A DNA stretch of 64,000 bases from Arcanobacterium phocae (GTDB lineage Bacteria > Actinomycetota > Actinomycetes > Actinomycetales > Actinomycetaceae). The position numbers were made by a program, and so were the translations under genes. Shown here one piece after another: positions 44,286-53,513 of the stretch (the stretch's first letter is position 1; each line of letters begins with the position of its first letter). The stretch is taken from positions 124,001-188,000 of the forward strand of contig NZ_JABAPM010000004.1 in the NCBI RefSeq assembly GCF_018913465.1, read 5' to 3'. The notes below the pieces were generated by a model, which worked only from the letters and a program-made list of their open reading frames with translations, had not been told where the DNA came from and did no database searches.

Positions 44286-45976
44286 TTCACCCGTTCGGTG
44301 TCCTGTTCGAACCAAACGGCAGAATTAGCAGGGAGAATGCCATCCGAGATTTCACAGGTCGCGATCAGAAGATTGGCGTCTTCAGGTAACGAAACAGGAT
44401 TATCAAATGCTACGACGATATGAATATCTGCGCGATCGTTTCGTTGGGAAACGTAATGCAGGTAATCTGCTTGTGGCTCTTGATCGACCAGCTGTGCTGT
44501 CCCCATAGCGAGTGTTTTACGCAGAGCAATCATACGTTTGAAATGGTTGAGGGAAGAATGAGGCTGGTCTGCTTGCACATCTACCGCAATGTCTGCCCAT
44601 TGAGCTGGTTGCGGTAGCCAGCTTTCTCCGTTAGGAGAGAATCCAAATGCAGGCTGGTCTGCTTCCCATGGCATTGGAACACGCTGGCCGTCGCGTCCGG
44701 CTTCACGTCCCTGCGTCCGGAAAAATGCAGGATCTTCGCGAACGTTGTCTGGTAGATCCATGTGCTCGGGCAATGACAGCTCTTCGCCTTGATAAATATA
44801 CGTTGAACCAGGTAGCGCTGCCTGTAGTAGGTGAGCGGCAAGTGCACGCCGGTGGCCGAGTTCTACGTCTGGTTGTTCTTCCCATGAACGAATGCCGTTG
44901 GGTCCTTTACCAGTGTGTGACAAGCCGAGGCGTGAGGTGGCCCGGACGACGTCGTGATTCGATAATACCCAGGTAGTTGGAGCACCAACCGAATCCATTG
45001 CACCAAGGGAAGTTGAAATCGTTTCGCGCAGATCATGCGCAGTGAACGGAGTCAGCAGGAATGCAAAGTTGAAAGCTTGGCTCATCTCGTCTGACCTGAC
45101 ATATTTTGCTAGGTCTTCTTCGCTGTCTACCCATGCTTCAGCTACCAGCATCCGGTCTGGACCGTATTCGTCAAGGACCGAGCGCCAGCGCCGATAGATT
45201 TCATGGACTTCGGGTCGGTTCCACATTGGGGGTCGGGGAACGTTTTCTGGAATCTCAGAGCCGCCGGCAACCATATCCCAGTGATACTGCCAGTTTGGTA
45301 GTGCTGGATCCTTAGCTAAGCCGTGAGCGACATCTACGCGGAAACCATCAACTCCGAAGTTGAGCCAAAAACGCAGAATATTATCAAATTCCTCGCGTAC
45401 TTCAGGGTTATCCCAATTCAGGTCAGGCTGTGACGAGTCGAAAAGGTGCAAGTACCAGCTTGTATCGCTTTCCCAAGGACTGCCAGGGGCGTCTGCACGG
45501 TCACAGACGCGAGTCCAAGCACAACCTCCAAAGATGGAGATCCAATCGTTTGGTGGATTGCCGTCTGCGCTATCGCGGAAGTAGTAGCAAGCTCGGGCAA
45601 CTTCGTCACCAGCAAGAGCCGCTTGGAACCACTCGTGCTGGTCTGAGGTGTGGTTAGGGACCAGATCGACGATAATTTTCAAGTTGTTACGATGAGCTGT
45701 GGCGATTAGGTCAGCTGCGTCGTCGTTCGTGCCGAACAGAGGATCCACCAACCGATAATTTGCGACGTCGTACCCACCGTCCTTTTGAGGCGAGAGGTAA
45801 AACGGGGAAAGCCAAATCGCGTCGACCCCTAGGTTAGCTACGTATTCCAGACGTGAACTAATTCCGGCAAGATCCCCAATTCTTCCACGTGACGACGCAA
45901 ATGAGCGCGGATAAATCTGATAAATGACGGCGTCTTGCCACCATTGTTTCGGGGTTGTTTGCTGATGGATTATCAC
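44282..45976 (-). CDS. GH13 alpha-glucosidase (oligo-1,6-glucosidase/alpha-1,4-glucosidase type)
   Basis: This 564-residue cytoplasmic GH13 enzyme releases glucose from short alpha-glucosides such as maltose or isomaltose. The barrel motifs are W-W-Q-D-A-V-I-Y-Q-I-Y-P-R-S-F near the start, G-F-R-V-D-V-A-H-G (nucleophile Asp about residue 216), V-A-E-A-W (acid/base Glu) and S-N-H-D. The start is a GTG at 45976 with G-G-A-A-G-G six bases before it; a frame from 46000 has none and would start inside that site. It follows the LacI-type regulator gene after 20 bases on the same strand, opposite the malEFG importer, so it probably digests imported maltodextrins. Exact linkage specificity cannot be read from sequence. 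Confidence 0.88.
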   Translation of the reverse strand: MIIHQQTTPKQWWQDAVIYQIYPRSFASSRGRIGDLAGISSRLEYVANLGVDAIWLSPFYLSPQKDGGYDVANYRLVDPLFGTNDDAADLIATAHRNNLKIIVDLVPNHTSDQHEWFQAALAGDEVARACYYFRDSADGNPPNDWISIFGGCAWTRVCDRADAPGSPWESDTSWYLHLFDSSQPDLNWDNPEVREEFDNILRFWLNFGVDGFRVDVAHGLAKDPALPNWQYHWDMVAGGSEIPENVPRPPMWNRPEVHEIYRRWRSVLDEYGPDRMLVAEAWVDSEEDLAKYVRSDEMSQAFNFAFLLTPFTAHDLRETISTSLGAMDSVGAPTTWVLSNHDVVRATSRLGLSHTGKGPNGIRSWEEQPDVELGHRRALAAHLLQAALPGSTYIYQGEELSLPEHMDLPDNVREDPAFFRTQGREAGRDGQRVPMPWEADQPAFGFSPNGESWLPQPAQWADIAVDVQADQPHSSLNHFKRMIALRKTLAMGTAQLVDQEPQADYLHYVSQRNDRADIHIVVAFDNPVSLPEDANLLIATCEISDGILPANSAVWFEQDTERVN

Positions 45977-45996
45977 AGTTTTCCTTCCAACTAGTG

Positions 45997-47007
45997 TCAT
46001 CGATGAGGGAGTGCGGTAGATTCACGAACAATGAGCTCAGGATCAAAGAGTAGGGGACCAATTGGCGAATGGGTGCCACTAATCATGCCAAGAAGAGTGG
46101 TGACTGCAGCGTCGCACATGGCTTTTACTGGTTGATGTAACGTTGTCAACGGAGGATTTGTAAAAGCATTCAACGGCGAATCATCGAATCCTACGATAGA
46201 TAGGTCTTCTGGAATCCTCATGCCAGATGACTGGCAGTAGCGGATAGCTCCAAAAGCCATAATGTCAGAAGCGAAGATGATTCCGGTGCATCCTTGCGAT
46301 ACGAGCTCGGCGCAGGCTGAAAACCCGCCTTCGACAGTAAATAGGGTGTGAGCGTGGCAGGGAGTTTCATGAGGAAGAACTCGTGCCATCGTTTCTAAGA
46401 AAGTTTCTGTTTTTGTGCGAGCTGGTCCGAAGCGTAGTGGGCCTGTGGCTAACCCTATTTTCCGGTGTCCTAAGCCAACCAGATGCCGGATTGCTTGACG
46501 GATGGCAGAAGCATCGTCGGCAGAAAAATCAGGCATTGAGAGTCCAGGATTGTATCCGTTCATAGTTACGAAGGGGACTCCCTGGGCAGTAATGCGGTGG
46601 TAACGTTCGAGATTGGCGGTTGAGTCAGCATGGAGTCCAGAGACGAATATTAAGCCATCGACATGGTGCTCTAGCATTGCTTCCACATATGAATCTTCGG
46701 TCGCACCACCAGCAATTTGGGTCCCAACGAGTGGGGTATAGCCATGTAACGTCATGATACCTTCGAGGGACTGTGCAAATTGCGGAAAAATAGGATTAGT
46801 CAGTTCGGGCAGTATCAGACCGATAAGTCCGCCGTTGCGCTCGCGGAGCTGATCAGGACGCTCATACCCCAGCAAGTCCAGTGCGGCGAGTACTGCCTGC
46901 CGTGTTTCAGGTGCTACTGAATGTTTACCATTAAGAACGCGAGAAACAGTAGCTGTTGATACACCTGCCTGAGTCGCAAGATCCGCTAGTCGAATCCGCT
47001 TCGCCAT
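45997..47007 (-). CDS. LacI-family transcriptional regulator
   Basis: This 336-residue repressor has the LacI helix-turn-helix (R-L-A-D-L-A-T-Q-A-G-V-S-T-A-T-V-S-R-V-L at residues 6-25) and hinge (S-V-A-P-E-T-R). The periplasmic-binding-like effector domain has L-I-L-P-E-L-T-N-P-I-F-P and I-P-E-D-L-S-I-V-G-F-D-D-S. The start at 47007 follows A-A-A-G-G-A-G; a longer frame from 47202 runs through the promoter region and is rejected. The gene is divergent from malE and upstream of the alpha-glucosidase, the usual layout for a maltose/maltodextrin (MalR/AglR-type) regulator. A TGCAA-N4-TTGCA palindrome in the divergent region is the likely operator. Confidence 0.9.
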   Translation of the reverse strand: MAKRIRLADLATQAGVSTATVSRVLNGKHSVAPETRQAVLAALDLLGYERPDQLRERNGGLIGLILPELTNPIFPQFAQSLEGIMTLHGYTPLVGTQIAGGATEDSYVEAMLEHHVDGLIFVSGLHADSTANLERYHRITAQGVPFVTMNGYNPGLSMPDFSADDASAIRQAIRHLVGLGHRKIGLATGPLRFGPARTKTETFLETMARVLPHETPCHAHTLFTVEGGFSACAELVSQGCTGIIFASDIMAFGAIRYCQSSGMRIPEDLSIVGFDDSPLNAFTNPPLTTLHQPVKAMCDAAVTTLLGMISGTHSPIGPLLFDPELIVRESTALPHR

Positions 47008-47326
47008 GTGAGCTCCTTTGCTTGAGACTTGCGGGTAGAAAGTTTGCAGAAATAATTTTACACCCGGTCTCTTACGATACCGGCAACCAGAGTTGAACTG
47101 CTCGTTTTGCAAGGAATTTCTACCTAAATGACCCCTTGTGAACCACTGTGCAAAGCTACTTTTTGATAACAAATGAATAATTTTCTTACACGTGCTGTGC
47201 AAAATGTTGCATAAGGAATATTCGTCACTATACTTGTTATCACGGCATGTGAGCAGCGTCGCTCAATTTAAGAAGTGCTCGCGTGAAGCTTATAGATGCC
47301 AAAGTTTAACACTTGAGGAGATTAAT
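47008..47326. other. Divergent regulatory region between the LacI-type gene and malE
   Basis: This 319-base gene-free stretch contains a strong candidate malE promoter with an overlapping palindromic operator. It also has several TTTGCA/TGCAAA half sites, for example around 47050, 47107 and 47150, which could be extra repressor contacts. No coding frame is credible. Confidence 0.75.
47198..47234 (+). promoter_or_regulatory. malE promoter with overlapping LacI-type operator
   Basis: TGCAA-AATG-TTGCA (47198-47211) is a perfect palindrome of the type bound by LacI-family MalR/CcpA relatives. A candidate -35 TTGCAT (47207-47212) and -10 TATACT (47229-47234) are spaced by 16 bases, so the right half site overlaps the -35. 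Repressor binding would block polymerase. Confidence 0.65.
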
Positions 47327-48559
47327 ATGCGTCGTGGCATTGCACTAGTAGCAGTTGCGGGAATGACAATCGCAGGTCTAGCGGCCTGTGGTTCCAATGA
47401 TTCGGCTAAGGATGACGGCAAGACAAAAGCGTCTGAAGGTAAGTCGGATGCAGCTCTTACCGTTTGGGTAGATGATAACCGTAAACCAGCATTTGAAATT
47501 GCTGCTAATAAGTATGAAGAAGCTACTGGAAACAAGGTTGAACTGGTTGTTAAGGAAAACGATCAGATCCGTTCCGAGTTTGCCGCCCAGGTTCCAACTG
47601 GTAAGGGCCCAGATATTACATTCGGTGCACATGACTGGTTGGGCGAATTTGTTACTAACGGTATTGTTGCTCCAATTGAGTTGGGTGACAAGGCAAGCGA
47701 ATTCTCAGATATTGCTATTAAGGGCTTTACGTACGACGGTAAGACCTACGGTGTTCCTTATGCAGTAGAGAACATCGCTATTATCCGCAATGCAGATCTC
47801 GCCAAGGATCCAACTCCAGCAACATTCGATGAAATGATTGCTGCAGGCAAGGCCACTGGCGCTAAGACTCCATTTATGGTTCAGGTTGGCGAAAAGGGCG
47901 ATCCGTTCCACATGTACCCATTCGAGTCCTCCTTTACCGGTCCAGTATTCAAGACCGATGCTGATGGCAACTACACACCTGAGCTTAACCTCGGTGGCGA
48001 AAAGGGTGCAGCATTCGCTCAGTGGTTGGCAGATAAGTCTGCTGCCGGTGAGCTTTCTACTGCATGGACCTACGATATCGTCGTCGAAGCCTTCAAGAAC
48101 GGCGAAGTTCCATTCATTCTTGGTGGTCCATGGATGCTCGGCGATTTCGATGGCATGAACGTTGCTGTTGATCCAATTCCATCTGCTGGTGATATGCCTG
48201 CTGCTCCATTCGTTGGTGTTCAGGGCGGTTTCATTTCAGCAACTTCCAAGAACCAGCTCCTCGCAACTGACTTCCTTGTCAACTATGTTGGTACCGAAGA
48301 GGTTCAGGACGCACTTTACCAAGCTGGTCAGCGTACCCCAGCTCTTAAGGCCTCTGCAGAGAAGATCAAGTCTGATCCAGTAGCCGCTGGATTTGCTAAG
48401 GCTGGCGAAGCTGGTCTGCCAATGCCAGCACTCCCACAGATGGGTGCTGTATGGGGCTTCTGGGGCGCAACCGAAGCTCAGGTAATGGGTGGCGGAGATG
48501 CAACCGCAACTTGGGAAAAGATGATCTCAGACATCGAAACCGAGATCGCCAAGAAGTGA
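47327..48559 (+). CDS. malE: Maltose/maltodextrin ABC transporter substrate-binding lipoprotein
   Basis: This 410-residue lipoprotein binds alpha-glucosides outside the membrane. The lipobox is L-A-A-C (Cys about residue 21), followed by an acidic linker. A family 1 binding fold then begins L-T-V-W-V-D-D and includes G-P-D-I-T-F-G-A-H-D-W-L-G-E-F, Y-G-V-P-Y-A-V-E-N and A-A-P-F-V-G-V-Q-G. The start at 47327 has G-A-G-G-A-G six bases upstream; an extended frame from 47192 has no signal peptide. It is followed by a hairpin and then malF and malG. The preferred sugar length is not deducible. Confidence 0.92.
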   Translation: MRRGIALVAVAGMTIAGLAACGSNDSAKDDGKTKASEGKSDAALTVWVDDNRKPAFEIAANKYEEATGNKVELVVKENDQIRSEFAAQVPTGKGPDITFGAHDWLGEFVTNGIVAPIELGDKASEFSDIAIKGFTYDGKTYGVPYAVENIAIIRNADLAKDPTPATFDEMIAAGKATGAKTPFMVQVGEKGDPFHMYPFESSFTGPVFKTDADGNYTPELNLGGEKGAAFAQWLADKSAAGELSTAWTYDIVVEAFKNGEVPFILGGPWMLGDFDGMNVAVDPIPSAGDMPAAPFVGVQGGFISATSKNQLLATDFLVNYVGTEEVQDALYQAGQRTPALKASAEKIKSDPVAAGFAKAGEAGLPMPALPQMGAVWGFWGATEAQVMGGGDATATWEKMISDIETEIAKK

Positions 48560-48573
48560 TCTAGCTAAGAGTA

Positions 48574-48607
48574 GCGGCCTCGTCGTCACATGGTATGGCG
48601 AGGCCGC
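48574..48607 (+). terminator. Intercistronic hairpin between malE and malF
   Basis: GCGGCCTCG (48574-48582) pairs with CGAGGCCGC (48599-48607) around a 16-base loop, 14 bases past the malE stop and 20 bases before malF. Such hairpins commonly keep the binding protein in excess over the permeases by partial termination or mRNA protection. Confidence 0.65.
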
Positions 48608-48627
48608 CCTCTTATCAGGAGAATAAG

Positions 48628-50244
48628 ATGTCGCAGATGATCAAGCCTAGCGAGGCGTCGAAGAAACGCGCAGCACAACGGGTAGAACGGGCCAAGCTTG
48701 ACTCTTCCGCAACGAAATGGGGAGCTGGCTTCATAACCAAACTCGTGTTGATGGGTATCGTCAACGCACTAGGTATTTTTATTATTTTCACCGCTTTCGG
48801 CGTAGGGTCCCTTACGCTTGGAAGCCTCATGGTAGTTTTGCTCCTTGCTTTAGACTGGGTGTATTTTTCACGCCGCACTTTAGCATTGAAGTATTTGGCT
48901 CCAGGTCTCGTATTCTTGCTGATCTTCCAGGCGTTCGTTATCGTATACACCGCATACATCGCCTTCACAAACTACGGGCATCAGCACACATTGGATAAGC
49001 AGACTGCTATCGAGTCCATTCTTTTGCAAAACTCATCTCAACGTGTCGAGAATTCTCCTCAGTACCCACTCGCAGTAGTCGAGAAAGACGGGGAACTCGG
49101 CTTCGCTGTTATTGACCCGGAAGAAAAAGTCTTGAAAGCTGGAACTGAAAAAGAGCAGCTTTCTGAAGTAGCTGGAAAGTTCTCCGGAACTCAAATTACT
49201 GAAGTATCTGGCTACACCCTTGTTCCATTATCTGAACTTGGTGCACGGCAAGATGAGGTTACCCAGCTTCGTGTTCCAATCGGCAACGACCCTGATGAGG
49301 GAGCTATCGGAACGCAGACCGGTACCGTTGGCTATCAGTTCATTTCAACCGTGAAATATGATGCTGACGCTGACACCATGACGGACCTATCAACGGGAAC
49401 TGTCTTTAAAGCCAATGAAGAGACAGGTTTCTTTGAAGCTGAAGACGGATCAACCATCAATGTCGGTTGGCGCGTCGTCGTCGGATTCGATAACTTCGTC
49501 AAGGGCTTCGGTGATAGCCGTTACGCTCAGCCGTTCTTCCAAGTTCTCGTTTGGAACGTCATCTTCGCGTTCATGTCTGTTGTTACGACATTCTTGTTGG
49601 GTATGGCCTTAGCAATCGTTTTGAACGACGAACGATTGAAAGGACGCAAGATTTATCGAACATTGCTGCTACTGCCGTATGCATTCCCATCATTCATGAC
49701 GGCGTTCTTGTTTGCAGGTTTGATGAATCGTAGCTATGGTTTCTTCAACCAGATGCTTGGCCTAGAAATTCCGTGGCTGACAGATCCGACGATGGCTAAA
49801 GTTTCGGTAATCCTGGTCAACTTGTGGATGGGCTTCCCATACATGTTCTTGATCGTTACCGGTGCTTTGCAAGCGATCCCTGGGGAGCTAACTGAAGCAG
49901 CTAAAATAGACGGAGCGACCTCGTTCCAGGTGTGGCGTAACGTGACGTTGCCACAGCTAATGATTTCGCTAACCCCGCTCCTTATTGCTTCATTCGCCTT
50001 CAACTTCAACAACTTCAACTTGATATACATGTTGAACGGAGGAGGCCCACGAATGAGCGATGCGTCTGTTCCAGTTGGACATACTGATATTTTGATTTCG
50101 ATGGTTTACAAGATCGCCGGTTTGACCGGTGAGGCCGCACCTAATTACGGTTTGGCTGCGGCAATGTCGCTAGTTATCTTCTTGATCGTTGGATCGGTAT
50201 CGCTCTACTCCTTTAAGAAGTCTAAGTCGATGGAGGCGCTGTGA
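48628..50244 (+). CDS. malF: Maltose ABC transporter permease MalF
   Basis: This 538-residue permease has a basic cytoplasmic start, about eight membrane helices and a large extracytoplasmic loop between helices 3 and 4 (roughly residues 120-300), the P2 loop typical of MalF. The EAA loop that contacts the ATPase is P-G-E-L-T-E-A-A-K-I-D-G-A near residue 425. The start at 48628 follows A-G-G-A-G-A-A; an in-frame ATG at 48595 lies in the hairpin. The stop codon overlaps the malG start region. No ATPase gene (malK) is present nearby, so a shared unlinked MsiK-type ATPase is expected. Confidence 0.92.
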   Translation: MSQMIKPSEASKKRAAQRVERAKLDSSATKWGAGFITKLVLMGIVNALGIFIIFTAFGVGSLTLGSLMVVLLLALDWVYFSRRTLALKYLAPGLVFLLIFQAFVIVYTAYIAFTNYGHQHTLDKQTAIESILLQNSSQRVENSPQYPLAVVEKDGELGFAVIDPEEKVLKAGTEKEQLSEVAGKFSGTQITEVSGYTLVPLSELGARQDEVTQLRVPIGNDPDEGAIGTQTGTVGYQFISTVKYDADADTMTDLSTGTVFKANEETGFFEAEDGSTINVGWRVVVGFDNFVKGFGDSRYAQPFFQVLVWNVIFAFMSVVTTFLLGMALAIVLNDERLKGRKIYRTLLLLPYAFPSFMTAFLFAGLMNRSYGFFNQMLGLEIPWLTDPTMAKVSVILVNLWMGFPYMFLIVTGALQAIPGELTEAAKIDGATSFQVWRNVTLPQLMISLTPLLIASFAFNFNNFNLIYMLNGGGPRMSDASVPVGHTDILISMVYKIAGLTGEAAPNYGLAAAMSLVIFLIVGSVSLYSFKKSKSMEAL

Positions 50245-51140
50245 TCATGGAAAAAACTGTTGTAGCTCCAGCGGTAACAGCAAATAAAGTTCCGTTCGGG
50301 AAATGGTTCCGTGAGACTGGTTTCCGGCATGTCATCGCAATTTTGGCAGTGCTCTATGCGGCATTTCCAATCCTGTACATTATCTCGGCAGCGCTAAATC
50401 CGAATATCAAAACCACTCTTACGGGTGCGAACAAGATGTTCTCATCAGTGTCGGCACAAAATTTCACTGAATTGTCAGACACAATGTTCTGGACGTGGTT
50501 CTCGAACACTCTGATCGTTGGTATCTCTACTGCTATCGGAACAGTTCTGATGGGTGCCGCAGCGGCTTATGCGTTCTCTCGTTTCCGGTTCTCCGGCCGC
50601 AGGATGACGCTGATGTCCTTGATGGTTATTCAGATGTTCCCTCAGCTGTTGACCTTCGTTGCGATCTTCTTGTTGCTAACCACCCTGGGAGATGTTTTCC
50701 CAGTACTCGGTATTGACTCGAAGTTAGCGCTGATCTGTGTTTACCTCGGTGGTGCATTAGGTGCTAACACCTTCCTTATGTATGGCTTCTTTAATTCCAT
50801 TCCGATGGAACTAGATGAAGCTGCAAAGATTGACGGTGCTACGCACGCTCAGGTGTACTGGACCATCATTATGCCACTCGTAATTCCGATTCTAGCCGTT
50901 GTGGGGTTGTTGAGCTTCATTAGCTCCTTCAACGACTTCATCTTGGCGCGTACAATTCTCACCTCCCAAGAGAACTGGACGCTAGCAGTCGGTATGAACC
51001 TGTGGGTTGGCGGCAACGAAAAGAACTGGGACTGGTTCGCAGCCGGTTCCATCATCGCTGCTGTTCCGATTCTGTTGCTCTTCTTGTTCTTGCAAAAGTA
51101 CATTGTCTCTGGTTTGACCGGTGGCGCTGTGAAGGGCTAA
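50241..51140 (+). CDS. malG: Maltose ABC transporter permease MalG
   Basis: This 299-residue permease has about six helices and the EAA loop M-E-L-D-E-A-A-K-I-D-G-A near residue 190. It pairs with MalF to form the channel. Two starts are possible: a GTG at 50241 overlapping the malF stop (four bases from GGAGG) and an ATG at 50247 (ten bases from it); the difference is two residues. A long perfect terminator follows, ending the malEFG operon. Confidence 0.92.
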   Translation: MIMEKTVVAPAVTANKVPFGKWFRETGFRHVIAILAVLYAAFPILYIISAALNPNIKTTLTGANKMFSSVSAQNFTELSDTMFWTWFSNTLIVGISTAIGTVLMGAAAAYAFSRFRFSGRRMTLMSLMVIQMFPQLLTFVAIFLLLTTLGDVFPVLGIDSKLALICVYLGGALGANTFLMYGFFNSIPMELDEAAKIDGATHAQVYWTIIMPLVIPILAVVGLLSFISSFNDFILARTILTSQENWTLAVGMNLWVGGNEKNWDWFAAGSIIAAVPILLLFLFLQKYIVSGLTGGAVKG

Positions 51141-51150
51141 GCCTCAAGTT

Positions 51151-51187
51151 AAATGGCGGGATGAGCATTGCGCTCATCCCGCCATTT
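51151..51187 (+). terminator. Terminator of the malEFG operon
   Basis: Perfect 16-bp stem (51151-51166 with 51172-51187), 5-base loop, then TTAT, ten bases after the malG stop codon. Confidence 0.88.
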
Positions 51188-51237
51188 TATGTTCTTAGCT
51201 GAAGCGATTCTCTCAGACAGTATCTGGGGTATGGCAT

Positions 51238-51280
51238 AGTTGAGGGGCTCAGGTTCTTAATGAACCTGAGCCCCTCAACT
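51238..51280 (-). terminator. Terminator of the glgE-treS-mak-glgB operon
   Basis: Perfect 19-bp stem (51238-51256 with 51262-51280) with a 5-base loop, 11 bases past the minus-strand glgB stop. Together with the malG terminator it insulates two convergent operons. A U-tract is not obvious on the minus strand. Confidence 0.78.
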
Positions 51281-51291
51281 GATCTAGTATG

Positions 51292-53475
51292 TTACTTCTT
51301 CGGTGTCAGATAGACGACGCCGAGCGGTGGCAACTGGACTAGTGCGGACTGTGCCCGGCCGTTCCACGGCACGTCTTCGGTGTGGACTGCGCCCATGTTC
51401 CCAACGCCAGAACCGCCGTATTCGAGGGCGTCAGTGTTGACGATCTCTTCCCATTCACCAGCTTCTGGTAAGCCGATTCGGTAGTCCATGTGTGGTGTAC
51501 CGGCGAAGTTGATCGCGGCAACAACGACGTCGTCGTCAATTGAGGACTTACGGATGAATGTTAGGACGTTATTGTCGCCGTCGGATCCATCAATCCATTC
51601 GAAACCACGCTGAGTGAAATCGTCCGACCACAAGGCTGGATGCTCTTTGTAGACCTGGTTCAACCGAGCTAAGCAGGACATAACACCGTCATGATTTGGA
51701 TTGTCAATCAACCACCAATCAAGACCCTTGCCTTCGTTCCATTCCGAGATCTGAGCAAACTCTTGACCCATGAACAAAAGCTGCTTGCCTGGATGCGCCC
51801 ACTGATAACCGAACAGCAATCGTACACCAGCTAGCTTTTGCCAAGCGTCGCCAGGCATCTTCTCGTATAGAGAGCCTTTTCCGTGAACGACTTCGTCGTG
51901 CGAGATAGGCAATGCGAACTGCTCAGAGAATGCGTACACCAAGGAGAAGGTGATTTCGCCATGGTGCCAGCGCCGGTTGATTGGCTCTTCTTGCATGTAG
52001 CGCAGGGTGTCATTCATCCAGCCCATATTCCACTTTAGGCCGTATCCGAGTCCGCCTTCGGTGGTCATCCGGGTGACGCCTTCCCATGAGGTGGATTCCT
52101 CTGCGATCATCATGATGCCTGGATGGTTTCGGTAGGCGGTAGCATTCGTTTCTTGAATGAACGAAATTGCTTCGAGGTTTTCTCGGCCACCGTACTGGTT
52201 CGGCTCCCATTGTCCAGCTTGACGTGAGTAGTCAAGGTAGAGCATAGATGCAACGGCGTCAACGCGGATACCGTCGATATGGAACTCTTCGAGCCAGTAA
52301 AGCGCATTGGCTACCAGGAAGTTCTTCACTTCGTTACGTCCAAAGTTGAACACATATGTGCCCCAGTCTGGATGTTCGCCACGTAACGGGTTTGGATCTT
52401 CAAACAGTGGAGTGCCATCGAATCGGGCCAGCGCCCAATCGTCCTTCGGGAAGTGGGCAGGCACCCAGTCCATGATGACGCCGATGCCAGCCTTATGTAG
52501 TTCGTTGATGAGATAACGGAGCTCATCAGGGCTTCCAAAGCGAGCGGTTGGGGAGTAGTAGCCAGTAACCTGGTATCCCCACGATGGACCGAACGGATGC
52601 TCTGCCAGCGGCATGAACTCAACGTGAGTGAAGCCCAAGTACTTGACGTGGCCGATCAACTGTTCTGCTAGGTCTTTGAAATCGAGACCCATCCGCCACG
52701 AGCCGAGGTGTACTTCGTAAATGGAAATTGGACCCGTGTGTGGATCGATTTCGCCACGTTTAGTGACCCATTCGTCGTCGTTCCAATCAAAATGGGTATC
52801 CGTAATGATGGATGCGGTTGACGGTGGAACCTCGGTACGGCGCGCAAAAGGATCGGCCTTCTGATGCCAGGAGCCGTCCGAATATTGGATTTCAAACTTG
52901 TAGCGGGCGCCTTCTTTGGCACCCGGGACGAATAGTTCCCACACGCCCGATGCGCCCATCGTGCGCATGGCAGAGACGGTCCCGTTCCACGCATTGAAAT
53001 CGCCGACGACGCGCACAGCTTTCGCATTCGGAGCCCATACTGCAAAGGCAGTTCCAGAAACTGGGCCCATCAAAGTCTCGTAGGTTCGTAGATGCGCACC
53101 CATGACTTCCCAGAGGCGCTCATGGCGTCCCTCGTTAAAGAGGTAGATGTCCATTTCACCAACAGTTGGCAAGAAACGATATCCATCGTCGCCGATAGAA
53201 TCGAAGTCTCCATAGCGGGCACGAATGCGATAGTCGCGAATATCTTTTCCAGGCAATACCGCAACCCATACACCGTTGTATTCGTGGGTAGCCGGATATT
53301 CGTCATTCGGAGTAATAACAGTAACTTCGTCTGCTAGTTGCCGAATGACGCGCACTGTCACGTTATTGCCGTCCGAATGCGGTCCGAGAATATCGTGTGG
53401 TGCGTGATAGTAGCCGTTGGAGATGGCATCGAGGATATCGGTGCCAACATGAATTGGTTCTAATTGTGCGTTCAT
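51292..53475 (-). CDS. glgB: 1,4-alpha-glucan branching enzyme
   Basis: This 727-residue GH13 enzyme makes alpha-1,6 branches. An N-terminal CBM48-type module (about 110-210; G-T-A-F-A-V-W-A-P-N-A-K-A-V-R-V-V-G-D-F) precedes the barrel. The barrel has G-I-R-V-D-A-V-A-S-M-L (nucleophile Asp about 405), M-I-A-E-E-S-T-S-W (acid/base) and S-H-D-E-V-V-H-G-K-G-S. A C-terminal beta domain ends in L-P-P-L-G-V-V-Y-L. The start at 53475 opens M-N-A-Q-L-E-P; a frame from 53577 would run into the preceding intergenic DNA. It is last in the operon with mak, treS and glgE, so it branches the GlgE-made glucan. Confidence 0.95.
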   Translation of the reverse strand: MNAQLEPIHVGTDILDAISNGYYHAPHDILGPHSDGNNVTVRVIRQLADEVTVITPNDEYPATHEYNGVWVAVLPGKDIRDYRIRARYGDFDSIGDDGYRFLPTVGEMDIYLFNEGRHERLWEVMGAHLRTYETLMGPVSGTAFAVWAPNAKAVRVVGDFNAWNGTVSAMRTMGASGVWELFVPGAKEGARYKFEIQYSDGSWHQKADPFARRTEVPPSTASIITDTHFDWNDDEWVTKRGEIDPHTGPISIYEVHLGSWRMGLDFKDLAEQLIGHVKYLGFTHVEFMPLAEHPFGPSWGYQVTGYYSPTARFGSPDELRYLINELHKAGIGVIMDWVPAHFPKDDWALARFDGTPLFEDPNPLRGEHPDWGTYVFNFGRNEVKNFLVANALYWLEEFHIDGIRVDAVASMLYLDYSRQAGQWEPNQYGGRENLEAISFIQETNATAYRNHPGIMMIAEESTSWEGVTRMTTEGGLGYGLKWNMGWMNDTLRYMQEEPINRRWHHGEITFSLVYAFSEQFALPISHDEVVHGKGSLYEKMPGDAWQKLAGVRLLFGYQWAHPGKQLLFMGQEFAQISEWNEGKGLDWWLIDNPNHDGVMSCLARLNQVYKEHPALWSDDFTQRGFEWIDGSDGDNNVLTFIRKSSIDDDVVVAAINFAGTPHMDYRIGLPEAGEWEEIVNTDALEYGGSGVGNMGAVHTEDVPWNGRAQSALVQLPPLGVVYLTPKK

Positions 53476-53513
53476 AAATCTATTTTCCCATGTTTTTGTG
53501 TGATGTACATCTA

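Noticed and set aside
47008-47202. N-terminal extension of the LacI-type regulator
   Set aside because: The helix-turn-helix normally starts within the first residues, and AAAGGAG precedes the start at 47007.
47192-47326. N-terminal extension of malE
   Set aside because: It would run through the promoter and operator, and the signal peptide with lipobox starts at 47327 after a good ribosome binding site.
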